Source of the DNA: a virus
Direction: 5' to 3' (one strand)
Virus record (IMG/VR): IMGVR_UViG_3300025102_007089
Location: 16,614 to 80,613 of that record
DNA length: 64,000 nt
The notes below the pieces were generated by a model, which did not search any database, was not told where the DNA came from, and saw nothing but the letters and a program-made list of their open reading frames with translations. The translations under genes and the position numbers were made by a program. Shown one piece after another: positions 44,075 to 52,937 of this stretch (position 1 is its first letter; the number at the start of each line of letters is the position of its first letter).

Positions 44075-44484
44075 TAGAAATGTCTATTATCGAAGACAGT
44101 ACTTTCAGTAATATTATTATACACTAGTGTTCTGAATTCTGGTTTAATAAATGATACTTGTGTACCTCCTTTTAGAAAGAAACTCTTACCTATAGTTTTC
44201 TTATTCACGAGATATATTAACCACCAGCTATCTATATCACCGTAAATATTAAAGGAAGCAGTAGTAAGAGGTTCATTAGACTTAGCTGTATAAAGATCGA
44301 GTAAATCAGCTTGAAGATTTTCAGGAAATTCTATCTTATTTAAAATATTATAAAAATAAAATTGTTTATCTTTTGAAGCAGCAGTATGAACTTTGAATAT
44401 ACGCTCGTACCTTTCGATTGGTAAGCTAGATAAAGCTGGTATATCTTCTTGATACTCTCCTAATTTTCCAGTTAATTTTTTCAT
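44074..44484 (-). CDS. 53: Baseplate wedge protein gp53-like (LysM-type motif)
   Basis: 136 residues. PLTTASFNIYGDIDSWWLIY, then LVNKKT, matches the LysM-like segment of gp53, where IYG and WWLI are the hallmark. YFYNILNKIEFPENLQ is the other conserved-looking patch. In T4 gp53 binds gp6 and gp25 to complete the wedge. It overlaps both neighbours by 1-4 bases. Confidence 0.65.
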   Translation of the reverse strand: MKKLTGKLGEYQEDIPALSSLPIERYERIFKVHTAASKDKQFYFYNILNKIEFPENLQADLLDLYTAKSNEPLTTASFNIYGDIDSWWLIYLVNKKTIGKSFFLKGGTQVSFIKPEFRTLVYNNITESTVFDNRHF

Positions 44485-45269
44485 ACTTTTTCTAAGAAGT
44501 TTGCAACTTCCACGGTTAGTGATCTAAATGTCATGCTACAATTAAAACCTTCAGGTACTATTTCATCTCCTATTTTTCTTCTAGTACCCAATAAATCAAA
44601 TGATAAATCTTGTAAATAAGCCCATTCTATGAATCTTAACCCTGGTACTTTTATTTTATAAATAGCTGGAAAACTCATAGCAATAGCATTTTCTCTCTCA
44701 GGTCTATTTATTTCTATAAATTTTTTAATAAACTCTATATTCTTATCTTTATCTCCTTCATCTATAGTATTAAGTAAGGGGAATTGAATTTGAAGTGGTG
44801 CATCAGTATTAGCGTACTGGTAAAATTTAGGCGTTTCAATATACGAGCCCGGTGTTTCAGACTGTCCTCCTTCAAGTGTACCTTGAAGCTCTCTTATAGT
44901 AGCTGCTACACCCATTATGTTTTCCGCTACATCCTTAAGTTTTTCTAGAGCGGCTCTTCCAACAGTAGCTTGCCCTCTATCAGTAACGTTAGATAATGTA
45001 TCAGCGTACTCATTACTAAAAGATCTAAAATTATCATTAAAGTAAGGGAAGTGATAGTCTTCTAATTTTTCTCCTTTGTATAAATTTTTATAAAACTCAT
45101 CAGCACTACCACCTTTCTTTACAACATTCATATAACCATCTACAGTTTGTTTGAGCTGTGAAGTTTTAAGTTTGTAAGCCCTAACATAAGCTAACGGGGC
45201 TTCATTACGAAGCTGTGAACCTTTAGGTGACGAGGTCCACGAGTAATCCTTTACTATATTAACGGCCAT
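44481..45269 (-). CDS. Baseplate tube-cap-like protein (gp48/gp54 class)
   Basis: 262 residues. DAPLQIQFPLLNTIDEGDKD, then AIAMSFPAIYKIKVPGLRFI and LRFIEWAYLQDLSFDLLGTR, look like the tube-fold C-terminal domain of tube initiators. In T4 gp48 and gp54 sit between the hub and tube. The gene follows the tape measure on the same strand. A late box AATAAATA (45275-45282) ends 5 bases before the start. Confidence 0.5.
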   Translation of the reverse strand: MAVNIVKDYSWTSSPKGSQLRNEAPLAYVRAYKLKTSQLKQTVDGYMNVVKKGGSADEFYKNLYKGEKLEDYHFPYFNDNFRSFSNEYADTLSNVTDRGQATVGRAALEKLKDVAENIMGVAATIRELQGTLEGGQSETPGSYIETPKFYQYANTDAPLQIQFPLLNTIDEGDKDKNIEFIKKFIEINRPERENAIAMSFPAIYKIKVPGLRFIEWAYLQDLSFDLLGTRRKIGDEIVPEGFNCSMTFRSLTVEVANFLEKV

Positions 45270-45280
45270 ATATATATTTA

Positions 45281-47098
45281 TTACGCGACGCTAATACTAT
45301 ACGGAGATAAACTGTAATCTGCTCGAGAATCAGGTATTTCTCCATCGTTATTAATAGGTGATCTATTATTACCCGAATTCATAGTCATCGGCGAAGAGGA
45401 TTGTGTTTGTTTTTTAGCTGTTTCTAAATTTAAAATTTTCATTTCTGAATGAATAGCTTTTAAAAATGAGGCTTGCTGCTTATTAACTGACAACATTAGT
45501 TCATTAACGTGAACTAGTTTTTCCATTAACTTAGTTGAAAAATCAGGTAAAGTAATCTCTCGCGTTATATTAATATCCTTACCTTCTATTTCTACTGCAT
45601 CACTCTCATCATCATCTCCCTTAAAGAAATCAACTATACCACCTATAAACTTCTTTGCTCCACCTGCTATACCTTTTGCTATATCTAGAATTTTTCCAGG
45701 TATACCAAAAAGCATATCTTTAACAAAACCAAATATATTTTTTATTGTATCGAACGACGGAAAAGGTATATTTTCTCCTAGCCACGAACCTAAGTTTTTT
45801 ACAGCATTAAATACACCGTCAATGACACTTGTTATAGCGTTACCTACAAAACTAAAAGCATTTTTAGCAGTTTCTAGTATTTTTTCAAAACTAAAATTAC
45901 TAAACCATTCTTCAAAGAATTCAAAGATTGAATCTTTTATATTAATAAAAAACTGACCTATTTTGGATCCTATATCACTAATAAATTTCTTGATAGTACC
46001 AAAGCTTGGAAAGCTTATATTTGGTGGTTTTTCTACACCCTTTAAAAAATCAATTATAAATCCTACGCCATTAATCACCATATCAGCGCCTTTAGCTCCT
46101 AACCCGTATGCTAAAATAGATCTACCGAATAAAGTAAATCCTTCCTTAAAGTCACCTCTAAAAAAGGCTTGTAAAGACTCGTAACCTAATACTAAACCTC
46201 CAAATATTGGTAAGTTTCTTAAATTTTTGCTTATAAAGCCCCCTATCTTACTCGCTATATCTTTTAAGAACCCGCCTACCCCTTTTATTTTATTATCGAA
46301 TTTTTTACTACCATCTTCTTCAGTACCCATCAAATCTCTTGCAAGAATAATACCTTCTAGAGCCATACCTATTAAGAAGAATGGTGGTGGTAATATTCCC
46401 CCTAATCCTGCAAGTATCTCTAAAATACCTCCAAAGATATCACCCTCTTTAAACCGCATTATTGCAAAACCAAAGTTTATTAAAGAGCCTATAAAAGGAA
46501 TAAATTTTAAAACTTTAAATATTTTACCACCAACTTTACCAGCTATACCCATTAAAAATTTAGCTCCAGGCATTTTAGCTATTAATTTAGCTATTTTACC
46601 TTTACTAAAAAACTTGACTATATCATCTCCAACTTTAAACAGAAAATCAAAAACCGGTCCTAAAAATTTAAATGCTGCTAAAAGACGTTCTTGTAAAGGA
46701 GATAATTTATCTTTTAAGAACATAGCTAATGCTATAACTCCTGCTATTATTAATCCTATAGTACCTATTAAACCTAAACTAGCCTTTTTACCTGCTTTAG
46801 TCTGAGCTGCAGCTTTACCTGCAGGTGTGGAAGCATCTTGTTGAACATCTGTCTTTAAAGCGGTATCATCTTCATTAGCTTCTTTTACCTTCTGAAAAGT
46901 TTCGGCAAATATAGTAGCTACTTTTGTATAAAAAATCTTGTTAGTACCGGAATTTGGATCAGGTCTTTTTTGCCTTTTCCCGAAAGTAGATGCTTCACTT
47001 CTTATAACTTTTTCGCTAGTTTCCTCACCACTAACTTTAGCTGCGTCGTTTAAAGCACCTATTGCATCTCCTAAAAGCTCGTCATCGATTTCTGCCAT
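45281..47098 (-). CDS. 29: Tail tape measure protein (gp29-like)
   Basis: 605 residues, close to T4 gp29 (590). The N-terminal 100 residues are charged, then there are several strongly hydrophobic segments (GLIGTIGLIIAGVIALAMFL; IFGGILEILAGLGGILPPPF) and many phenylalanine-lysine-glycine amphipathic repeats. That pattern is typical of tape measures that set tail length and are ejected into the membrane. Two chaperone-like genes sit upstream, as expected. The box CCTAAATA is 11 bases before the start. Confidence 0.8.
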   Translation of the reverse strand: MAEIDDELLGDAIGALNDAAKVSGEETSEKVIRSEASTFGKRQKRPDPNSGTNKIFYTKVATIFAETFQKVKEANEDDTALKTDVQQDASTPAGKAAAQTKAGKKASLGLIGTIGLIIAGVIALAMFLKDKLSPLQERLLAAFKFLGPVFDFLFKVGDDIVKFFSKGKIAKLIAKMPGAKFLMGIAGKVGGKIFKVLKFIPFIGSLINFGFAIMRFKEGDIFGGILEILAGLGGILPPPFFLIGMALEGIILARDLMGTEEDGSKKFDNKIKGVGGFLKDIASKIGGFISKNLRNLPIFGGLVLGYESLQAFFRGDFKEGFTLFGRSILAYGLGAKGADMVINGVGFIIDFLKGVEKPPNISFPSFGTIKKFISDIGSKIGQFFINIKDSIFEFFEEWFSNFSFEKILETAKNAFSFVGNAITSVIDGVFNAVKNLGSWLGENIPFPSFDTIKNIFGFVKDMLFGIPGKILDIAKGIAGGAKKFIGGIVDFFKGDDDESDAVEIEGKDINITREITLPDFSTKLMEKLVHVNELMLSVNKQQASFLKAIHSEMKILNLETAKKQTQSSSPMTMNSGNNRSPINNDGEIPDSRADYSLSPYSISVA

Positions 47099-47112
47099 TT
47101 ACCTACATATAT

Positions 47113-47850
47113 TTAGGTAGTAGCATCGAAAAAGGAGGGGTCTAAGGTAATAGTTTTATCGTTAACAGTTAATACACTCTTAATGTAGCTATCGATACTG
47201 TTAAAAAATTTAGATAATTCTTTATAAACTGAAAGGGGTAAATTTTCCACCACTTTAGTTCTATCAGCTATTTTTAAATCTTCAAATTTTAATGAATAGT
47301 CTTCTCCAATATCTACTTCTTCAATATACTTTATAAGTTCAAAGAGATAAATTATACCGAAACTATCACTAGTAGAGGCGGTTTTTTTCTTTTCAACATC
47401 TGCAATACATTTTGCTAAGATAGTTGATTCTTCTTTAAGGGTAGGTATTTTAAGCTTTAAGACAATATTACCATTTTTAACTACATGTTTAGTTTTAAAA
47501 TTAACTTTAACTTTTTTTATGTTATCTATAAAATCATTTATATTCAACTTTTCCTCTTCAACTACTATATCATCACCGAGAGATAACTGACGCAGTTTAA
47601 GCAGGATTGCTGGTTTATCAACTATAGAAAGGTTTTTCTTATCAGAGTTTGCAAGAATAATATCATTTATAATTTTAGCAAACTCTACTGCACCCTTAAT
47701 TCCATCAACTGCAGTAGATAAGATATCTTTTTGTTGTTTAAGGGTAAGTTGTTTTACTGTTACTTTACCGTCTTTAAAACTATCGTAACTAATAGTATCA
47801 ATATTATCCTCTTTTAACTTATTTAAAAACCCCTCTGGTAAGCTTGACAT
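47113..47850 (-). CDS. Baseplate hub / tape-measure chaperone-like protein (gp26 class)
   Basis: 245 residues, soluble and lysine-rich with LPEGFLNKLKEDNIDTISYD at the start and VTVKQLTLKQQKDILSTAVD soon after. That layout (a short binding arm and then VKxLTLKxQKxIL) is what I recall for gp26/gp51-type baseplate factors. Its place just before the tape measure supports this. TAAATA core 5 bases upstream. Confidence 0.55.
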   Translation of the reverse strand: MSSLPEGFLNKLKEDNIDTISYDSFKDGKVTVKQLTLKQQKDILSTAVDGIKGAVEFAKIINDIILANSDKKNLSIVDKPAILLKLRQLSLGDDIVVEEEKLNINDFIDNIKKVKVNFKTKHVVKNGNIVLKLKIPTLKEESTILAKCIADVEKKKTASTSDSFGIIYLFELIKYIEEVDIGEDYSLKFEDLKIADRTKVVENLPLSVYKELSKFFNSIDSYIKSVLTVNDKTITLDPSFFDATT

Positions 47851-47872
47851 GTCTATATTTACTTAGTAAATT

Positions 47873-48640
47873 TTAAAATCCATCTAAAGTAGGATCATTA
47901 GCACCCTTACTTTCTTCTGTTTCTTTAACATATAAATTAATATAGTCTTCAATATCGACTAATGTACATTGCGTAGTAATGTATGATATATCGTGCATTC
48001 GTTTACTTAATGTAAAAACATGCTGTCGATAAGTATGGGGAGTTAAAACTGTAAAAATATTTTTTAAAAACATTATAAGATCTGTAGATAGATATCTAAC
48101 GATGTTATTATTTCCCTTAGCTAGAAAGCTGATCTGTAAGTTATTTTGATTACTTGTTCTAAAGTTTTTAACTTCTTTTAATATATTTTGAGGTATATAA
48201 TTAAGTAAAACATCTTTTGAATTTTTATCTAAACTATCTAAGATAACCTTTTCTGAATCTATTTGAATACTTTTAATTAAAGATGTTTCATCATTATCAT
48301 AGTAACAAAAATTAGTAGGGTAGTCTAATTCAATTATTAAATCATTTTTTACAATTTGCTTTTCAATATCTATAACTTCTTCAAGCTCAGATAGAAATAT
48401 ATTAATATCTAAAGCATAATCTGATAAATTTATTAAGCTACCTAAGCATGTCTCCCTAAGATAGAAAAGCGAATAAAGCTTTTCAATTAAATTTAAATTT
48501 TTTGTAATAATAAAACTTTCAAGTTTTTTAACTATAGTTTTTAAATCATTACCTAAATGATAAAAGTCTAAAGTATCTTTTAAAGTAACAGGTTTAAGTT
48601 CTACTATTTTTTTATTAAAAGGTAAAACTAAATGATACAT
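47873..48640 (-). CDS. Baseplate hub assembly factor-like protein (gp51/gp26 class)
   Basis: 255 residues beginning MYHLVLPFNKKIVELKPVTL, again with the ELKPVTLKD-like arm of the next gene, so the two may be distant paralogues. Mostly helical, with a single CxxxxxL patch and a C-terminal acidic tail (VKETEESKGANDPTLDG). No late box is visible at the usual place, so it may be read with the tube genes. Confidence 0.5.
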   Translation of the reverse strand: MYHLVLPFNKKIVELKPVTLKDTLDFYHLGNDLKTIVKKLESFIITKNLNLIEKLYSLFYLRETCLGSLINLSDYALDINIFLSELEEVIDIEKQIVKNDLIIELDYPTNFCYYDNDETSLIKSIQIDSEKVILDSLDKNSKDVLLNYIPQNILKEVKNFRTSNQNNLQISFLAKGNNNIVRYLSTDLIMFLKNIFTVLTPHTYRQHVFTLSKRMHDISYITTQCTLVDIEDYINLYVKETEESKGANDPTLDGF

Positions 48641-48649
48641 CTAAAATAA

Positions 48650-49240
48650 TTATAATTGTTTATAATTTTTACAAGCAAACGTTACCGACTTTTCAATGAA
48701 GTCATCACTATCATGACTAACTGTATAGCCCTCTACAGCTGTAGGAAAAGCATCTTCAAATATATAACCTTTCCTCATAGAACCCTGATTATTATATTGT
48801 TTGACTACTATATTAGTTTTTAAGCCAAAGTTAATTAACCCATCTATTCCTAATGCAATCATCCATGGTCTCATAAAACCATGTTCAATATCATCTTCAG
48901 TTTCTAAAAAATTTATACTAAATGATCTAGTTAAAAAATCGTTTCTTTCAATTAATGAATACCCCGGTAAAAAACCTCCTCTATTGTTTACACTTTGTGG
49001 AGCAAATACACTTGATTCTTGAGGAGTAGTTACCGATCTTGCTACTAATATAGCTCCTCCTTTTGTTAGTAAGCTTGGTTGAACGTTAGCTGACCAATTT
49101 TCATTACCCTTTTGTAGAGCAGAATTAATAGCTCCAGATAAATCACCATCTATAGATACTTTCCATAGAAAGGGGTTAGATACGAAATATCGACTTTCAG
49201 AACTAAATGCCTGAAGAAAGTCTGAAGAGCCATTTGCCAT
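48650..49240 (-). CDS. Tail tube-fold protein (gp19 paralogue)
   Basis: 196 residues. DFLTRSFSINFLETEDDIEH, FMRPWMIALGIDGLINFG and VEGYTVSHDSDDFIEKSVTF follow the strand order of the gp19/gp48/gp54 tube fold. It follows the main tube gene. It could be a tube initiator or terminator rather than the main tube subunit. CATAAATA lies 5 bases upstream (49246-49253). Confidence 0.6.
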   Translation of the reverse strand: MANGSSDFLQAFSSESRYFVSNPFLWKVSIDGDLSGAINSALQKGNENWSANVQPSLLTKGGAILVARSVTTPQESSVFAPQSVNNRGGFLPGYSLIERNDFLTRSFSINFLETEDDIEHGFMRPWMIALGIDGLINFGLKTNIVVKQYNNQGSMRKGYIFEDAFPTAVEGYTVSHDSDDFIEKSVTFACKNYKQL

Positions 49241-49271
49241 AATAATATTTATGGCTAAAAGCTAAGAACGT

Positions 49272-49805
49272 TTAGCTAAAGTTTCTATAGAAGTGATAAG
49301 CGAATGTTACTGAGAAGTTTAAAATCTCTCCAGTACCTTCAGCGATAGAATAATCAACAGCATTAATATCTCTTAAAGATGCTCCAACTAATTCAATTGA
49401 TTGGATTACGTTTAACTCTTTGTTAATTACATCAAGGTTAATAACTGACTCATCACCGGGCATACCATACTGACCTGTAGAAGTCTCGTTATCAAATACA
49501 TTTCGCGACGCTAGTTCGAACTTAGATCTAAGATCAATTCCTTCATCATGATAAAACTCTATAGAATAAGCTTCTGATCCCGGGTAAGTTGATTTACCAG
49601 GAATATTAAATGCTTGACCATAATAATTAACAACTTTATTTTCAATGTTTCTACCTGGGAGTTGAGCTGATCTAGCATAAACTAAATCAGTATCTCCGTC
49701 AAATGTTACACCTTCAATATTAATTTGTTTTACTCTAAATAGAAAATCTCGAGCAAATTGCTTATCTGCTGCCCTTGAAAAGAAGTTTTGAATTGTTGTC
49801 GCCAT
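49272..49805 (-). CDS. 19: Tail tube protein gp19
   Basis: 177 residues (T4 gp19 163). Segments NFFSRAADKQFARDFLFRVK, ARSAQLPGRNIENKVVNYYG and AYSIEFYHDEGIDLRSKFEL match tube subunits. The gene immediately follows the sheath gene, as in T4. Hexamers form the inner channel for DNA. Box ATTAAATA 5 bases upstream (49811-49818). Confidence 0.88.
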   Translation of the reverse strand: MATTIQNFFSRAADKQFARDFLFRVKQINIEGVTFDGDTDLVYARSAQLPGRNIENKVVNYYGQAFNIPGKSTYPGSEAYSIEFYHDEGIDLRSKFELASRNVFDNETSTGQYGMPGDESVINLDVINKELNVIQSIELVGASLRDINAVDYSIAEGTGEILNFSVTFAYHFYRNFS

Positions 49806-49828
49806 AATAGTATTTAATTAAAAAAGTG

Positions 49829-52318
49829 TTAAGCACCTATAATTTCTTCAAAATTAGCATCAGTGCGAGTTGCAATGAAGTTAACTAAGATAAATTCTGC
49901 TGTTCGTGTCGGCTTAAGGTAAATATCAACCACTAACTCGTTAGCATCTATAACTTCCGGGGTGTTGTTTCTTTCGTCACAAACTATCAGATAGTCGAAT
50001 AGACCCTCGTTATTTTTAGCTCTCTCAAACAATGGCGTAAGAACGTTAATAAGTCTCTGTCTAGTAAACTCAGTATTTTGTTCAAATACAAAGAATCTAG
50101 AAGCTTTCTTAGTAGGTCGCTCAAGTGATAAAAACAACCTTCTAACGTTAATTCTATCAAACGCACTAGGTTTCTTACTTAAAGTTTTCTGACCGAATAT
50201 AACTTGGCCTTGACTTGGGAAGAATGCTACTGGGTTAATATTAGCTTTATAAAGCTCGTCTCTCTGTTTTTGGTTAGGATTAATAGCTAGATCATTAGCA
50301 AAGCGAACTAACCCTCTCGTAAAGCCTGCTGGGGCAAACCATGGGAAGAAGTTAGCATCTGTCTGTGCCATAGCAGCTCCAGCAAATCCAGAGAACGGTA
50401 CAAATACATTTCTACCAGAGTATTCATCATATATTTCTGGCCACTGTGCATATACTGCAGCGTATGAAGTATTTTCATTCTCAAACTGGTGTCTGATTGG
50501 CCAGTAAATATCCTTTTGGAAGTTTCTACTCTTGTTATCAAGAGTTCTACTCTTTTCACCTGAAACTAGGATCTGACGTAAGACATCTGCAATAAACAGA
50601 CAGTCTCCTCTATCCCCGCCTAAGAATGGTGGAGTGCAGAACTTCTCAAATCTATTAAAGATAGTTGAGTAATCATTTCGCAAAGTCCTAGCAGAATCAA
50701 CAATATCATTTGATGTTCTTAACCCATTAACAGCAGTAACTAAATTGCCATCCATTGCATATTCATCATAATATGTAGTACCTGAAGCATTAGAAGCAGC
50801 GTGTATTGTTCCTAAGCCACCTTCTACAACAACATCTATATCATAGATTTCATCGTTCTTTATTCTTTCTAACGCTCTATCAATCTTAAGAGGTATATCA
50901 CCTAAAATTTTCTCTTTAACTTGTTGATCATTAAATGCTCCTAGAGGGTAAAGAGCATCTGCTCTTTCAGGTGCCGAAGCACTTCCGCCTAACGCTAGAC
51001 CTAATTTCTCTACCATTTGCTTACCACCTCCTGAAAGACCTAACTTAGCAGATGTCAGACCACCATCCGTACCTGCGCCACCTGAAAGGCTCTCTAATTC
51101 TGTAGCAAGATTTTTAGTAAATACTCTGATTTTCTTACTTGCTACCTTATCCCCTATAGTTTCCGGATTAGGATTATCAATCTGACCATCTGTACCTTTA
51201 AAGTAGTTAGAAATATAAGGATTAACAAGTACTTCAACGTTTCTAGATTTAGTATCTTGATTTTCAATGAAGAAGTTAACTTCAGGTCCTCCTGTAGGAT
51301 TAAGCTGCTTTCTATAGTAGTTAATAGAACCAACAACTGCATCTTCAAGCAAGTAATCTAACTTAAATGCTTCAGAAGCATATGTTGATTTACGCAATTT
51401 AAACACTCCGATGTTAAGCACATCATCATCTTCTCTACCATCAATATCGTAATCAGTAAGATTTTCTAATATCTCAGAAATACTACCATTTTCCCCTCTA
51501 GGTTCTGCAGAAAGAGAAAACTGTCTTATACCATCAGGTACTGTTGTATAAGCAGTACCAGATCCTTGCCCTCTACCATCACCAGCAGTTCCACCACTAT
51601 TAACAGTTTTTAATCTTGTTACTGCATTAAAGTTTGAATCGGGATTAAGGTTAGTATTGTCAGCAACACCAACATAATAACCTTCAAAATCATCATTAAT
51701 AGTAGTTTGACCTTTGTTTAAAATAACCATTCCAGCTCCTGCAAAGCTTGATACAGTACCAAAATCTGTACCGGTAAGCGACTGGGAGTGGAAAGTAAAT
51801 CCTGAACCATCTAAGCAACTTAAATATTGCTCATTAGTAAGTATTTGTTGTTGAGGCTCTCCTAACACGTACGTTGCGTCAATTGTCAAATCGGGTACTT
51901 TTTGGTCAAGTTGGTTAGTTACATAGTTTCTGTTAGAAAGGGCATCAACAGCAGTGGTGACCCCGCTACCTGTGAGTGTAGAATTTACTGCAACTACAGG
52001 GTATACCAATGCTGTATAAACTGAACCAAATCCATCTCCTTTAGCAGCACCGTAAGGTAATCTGGATGCATAAACCGTTCCTGGAGAATTAAGTAACTCG
52101 CTGATAGAATGGTAAAAATAACGTTCAGCTGAGTTAGTAGGCGTACCAAAAGTATTATCTAATTCTTGTTTAGAAGAAATAAGTAAAACCTCGTCAAGAG
52201 GTCCTTCCTGAGCAAACCCAGTAATATAAAAATTTGTACCTACGTTTTGTGGTGCGATGAGAGATAAGTCTGATTCTCTGATTTCAACACCTGGAGAATT
52301 AATAGTTCGTTGAGCCAT
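49829..52318 (-). CDS. 18: Tail sheath protein gp18
   Basis: 829 residues; T4 gp18 is 659, so this one has about 170 extra residues, probably in the outer domains. The C-terminal region holds FAPAGFTRGLVRFANDLAIN, NPVAFFPSQGQVIFGQKTL and the sheath handshake end LKPTRTAEFILVNFIATRTD. It contracts to drive the tube into the cell. Late box AATAAATA at 52324-52331, 5 bases before the start. Confidence 0.95.
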   Translation of the reverse strand: MAQRTINSPGVEIRESDLSLIAPQNVGTNFYITGFAQEGPLDEVLLISSKQELDNTFGTPTNSAERYFYHSISELLNSPGTVYASRLPYGAAKGDGFGSVYTALVYPVVAVNSTLTGSGVTTAVDALSNRNYVTNQLDQKVPDLTIDATYVLGEPQQQILTNEQYLSCLDGSGFTFHSQSLTGTDFGTVSSFAGAGMVILNKGQTTINDDFEGYYVGVADNTNLNPDSNFNAVTRLKTVNSGGTAGDGRGQGSGTAYTTVPDGIRQFSLSAEPRGENGSISEILENLTDYDIDGREDDDVLNIGVFKLRKSTYASEAFKLDYLLEDAVVGSINYYRKQLNPTGGPEVNFFIENQDTKSRNVEVLVNPYISNYFKGTDGQIDNPNPETIGDKVASKKIRVFTKNLATELESLSGGAGTDGGLTSAKLGLSGGGKQMVEKLGLALGGSASAPERADALYPLGAFNDQQVKEKILGDIPLKIDRALERIKNDEIYDIDVVVEGGLGTIHAASNASGTTYYDEYAMDGNLVTAVNGLRTSNDIVDSARTLRNDYSTIFNRFEKFCTPPFLGGDRGDCLFIADVLRQILVSGEKSRTLDNKSRNFQKDIYWPIRHQFENENTSYAAVYAQWPEIYDEYSGRNVFVPFSGFAGAAMAQTDANFFPWFAPAGFTRGLVRFANDLAINPNQKQRDELYKANINPVAFFPSQGQVIFGQKTLSKKPSAFDRINVRRLFLSLERPTKKASRFFVFEQNTEFTRQRLINVLTPLFERAKNNEGLFDYLIVCDERNNTPEVIDANELVVDIYLKPTRTAEFILVNFIATRTDANFEEIIGA

Positions 52319-52349
52319 AAAATTATTTATTTAATTCCGACCTAAAAAG

Positions 52350-52928
52350 TCAAAAATCGACAACTTCTGTATGAAGTTGCGAGTAAACGAACGTAAACCC
52401 TGAAATAATCTCGTCTGTATTTTGATAATCGTAGTCTATCGTATCAATTGATACAGGAAACGCCTTAGTATATGTAAATTTTATTCGACTATTATTAAAC
52501 TCATCTTTACCAAAAATAGTAAGATTTACCTGGTAATCTTGAAAATTTTTATCGATTTGAATTTCTCTTGCATTATACTTACCCTCACGCTGATCATGAA
52601 GTAAGTTGAGCCAGTTATACATCACCCAGTAGTTTTTATATTCATTATCGATTTTAAATTTTACACTTACCGGAGGGTATGAGTTTTTAGAATGAGAACT
52701 TACATAGAGCGTATTACCAGCGTATCTATTTTCAATAGCAGGTACTGTAATCTCAGGTACCGCAGTACCAAAAATAGAAAATTGAACAGAATCAGGTATA
52801 ATATGCTTATTATCTTGATTAAACTTTTTACTAAACTCTTTTAATATAGGCGGTACATCAAAAACTAGTAAAAACTTATCAGCTCTAGATTTATTAAGAA
52901 CTGATTGCTGTAAATTGTTACGTGCCAT
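52350..52928 (-). CDS. Tube-fold virion protein between terminase and sheath
   Basis: 192 residues. DKFLLVFDVPPILKEFSKKF, then EITVPAIENRYAGNTLYVSS and YWVMYNWLNLLHDQREGKYN, fit the strand-helix-strand order of the gp19 tube fold. T4 has no gene here, but marine relatives may have an extra tube-like protein. It could be a tail terminator or an alternate tube subunit. Late box 6 bases upstream (52935-52942). Confidence 0.6.
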   Translation of the reverse strand: MARNNLQQSVLNKSRADKFLLVFDVPPILKEFSKKFNQDNKHIIPDSVQFSIFGTAVPEITVPAIENRYAGNTLYVSSHSKNSYPPVSVKFKIDNEYKNYWVMYNWLNLLHDQREGKYNAREIQIDKNFQDYQVNLTIFGKDEFNNSRIKFTYTKAFPVSIDTIDYDYQNTDEIISGFTFVYSQLHTEVVDF

Positions 52929-52937
52929 TATCTATAT

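Noticed and set aside
45281-47098. Long plus-strand frame (46227-46805) opposite the tape measure gene
   Set aside because: It is rich in isoleucine, proline and lysine, the antisense shadow of Gly/Phe/Lys-rich tape measure codons, and has no start signal.
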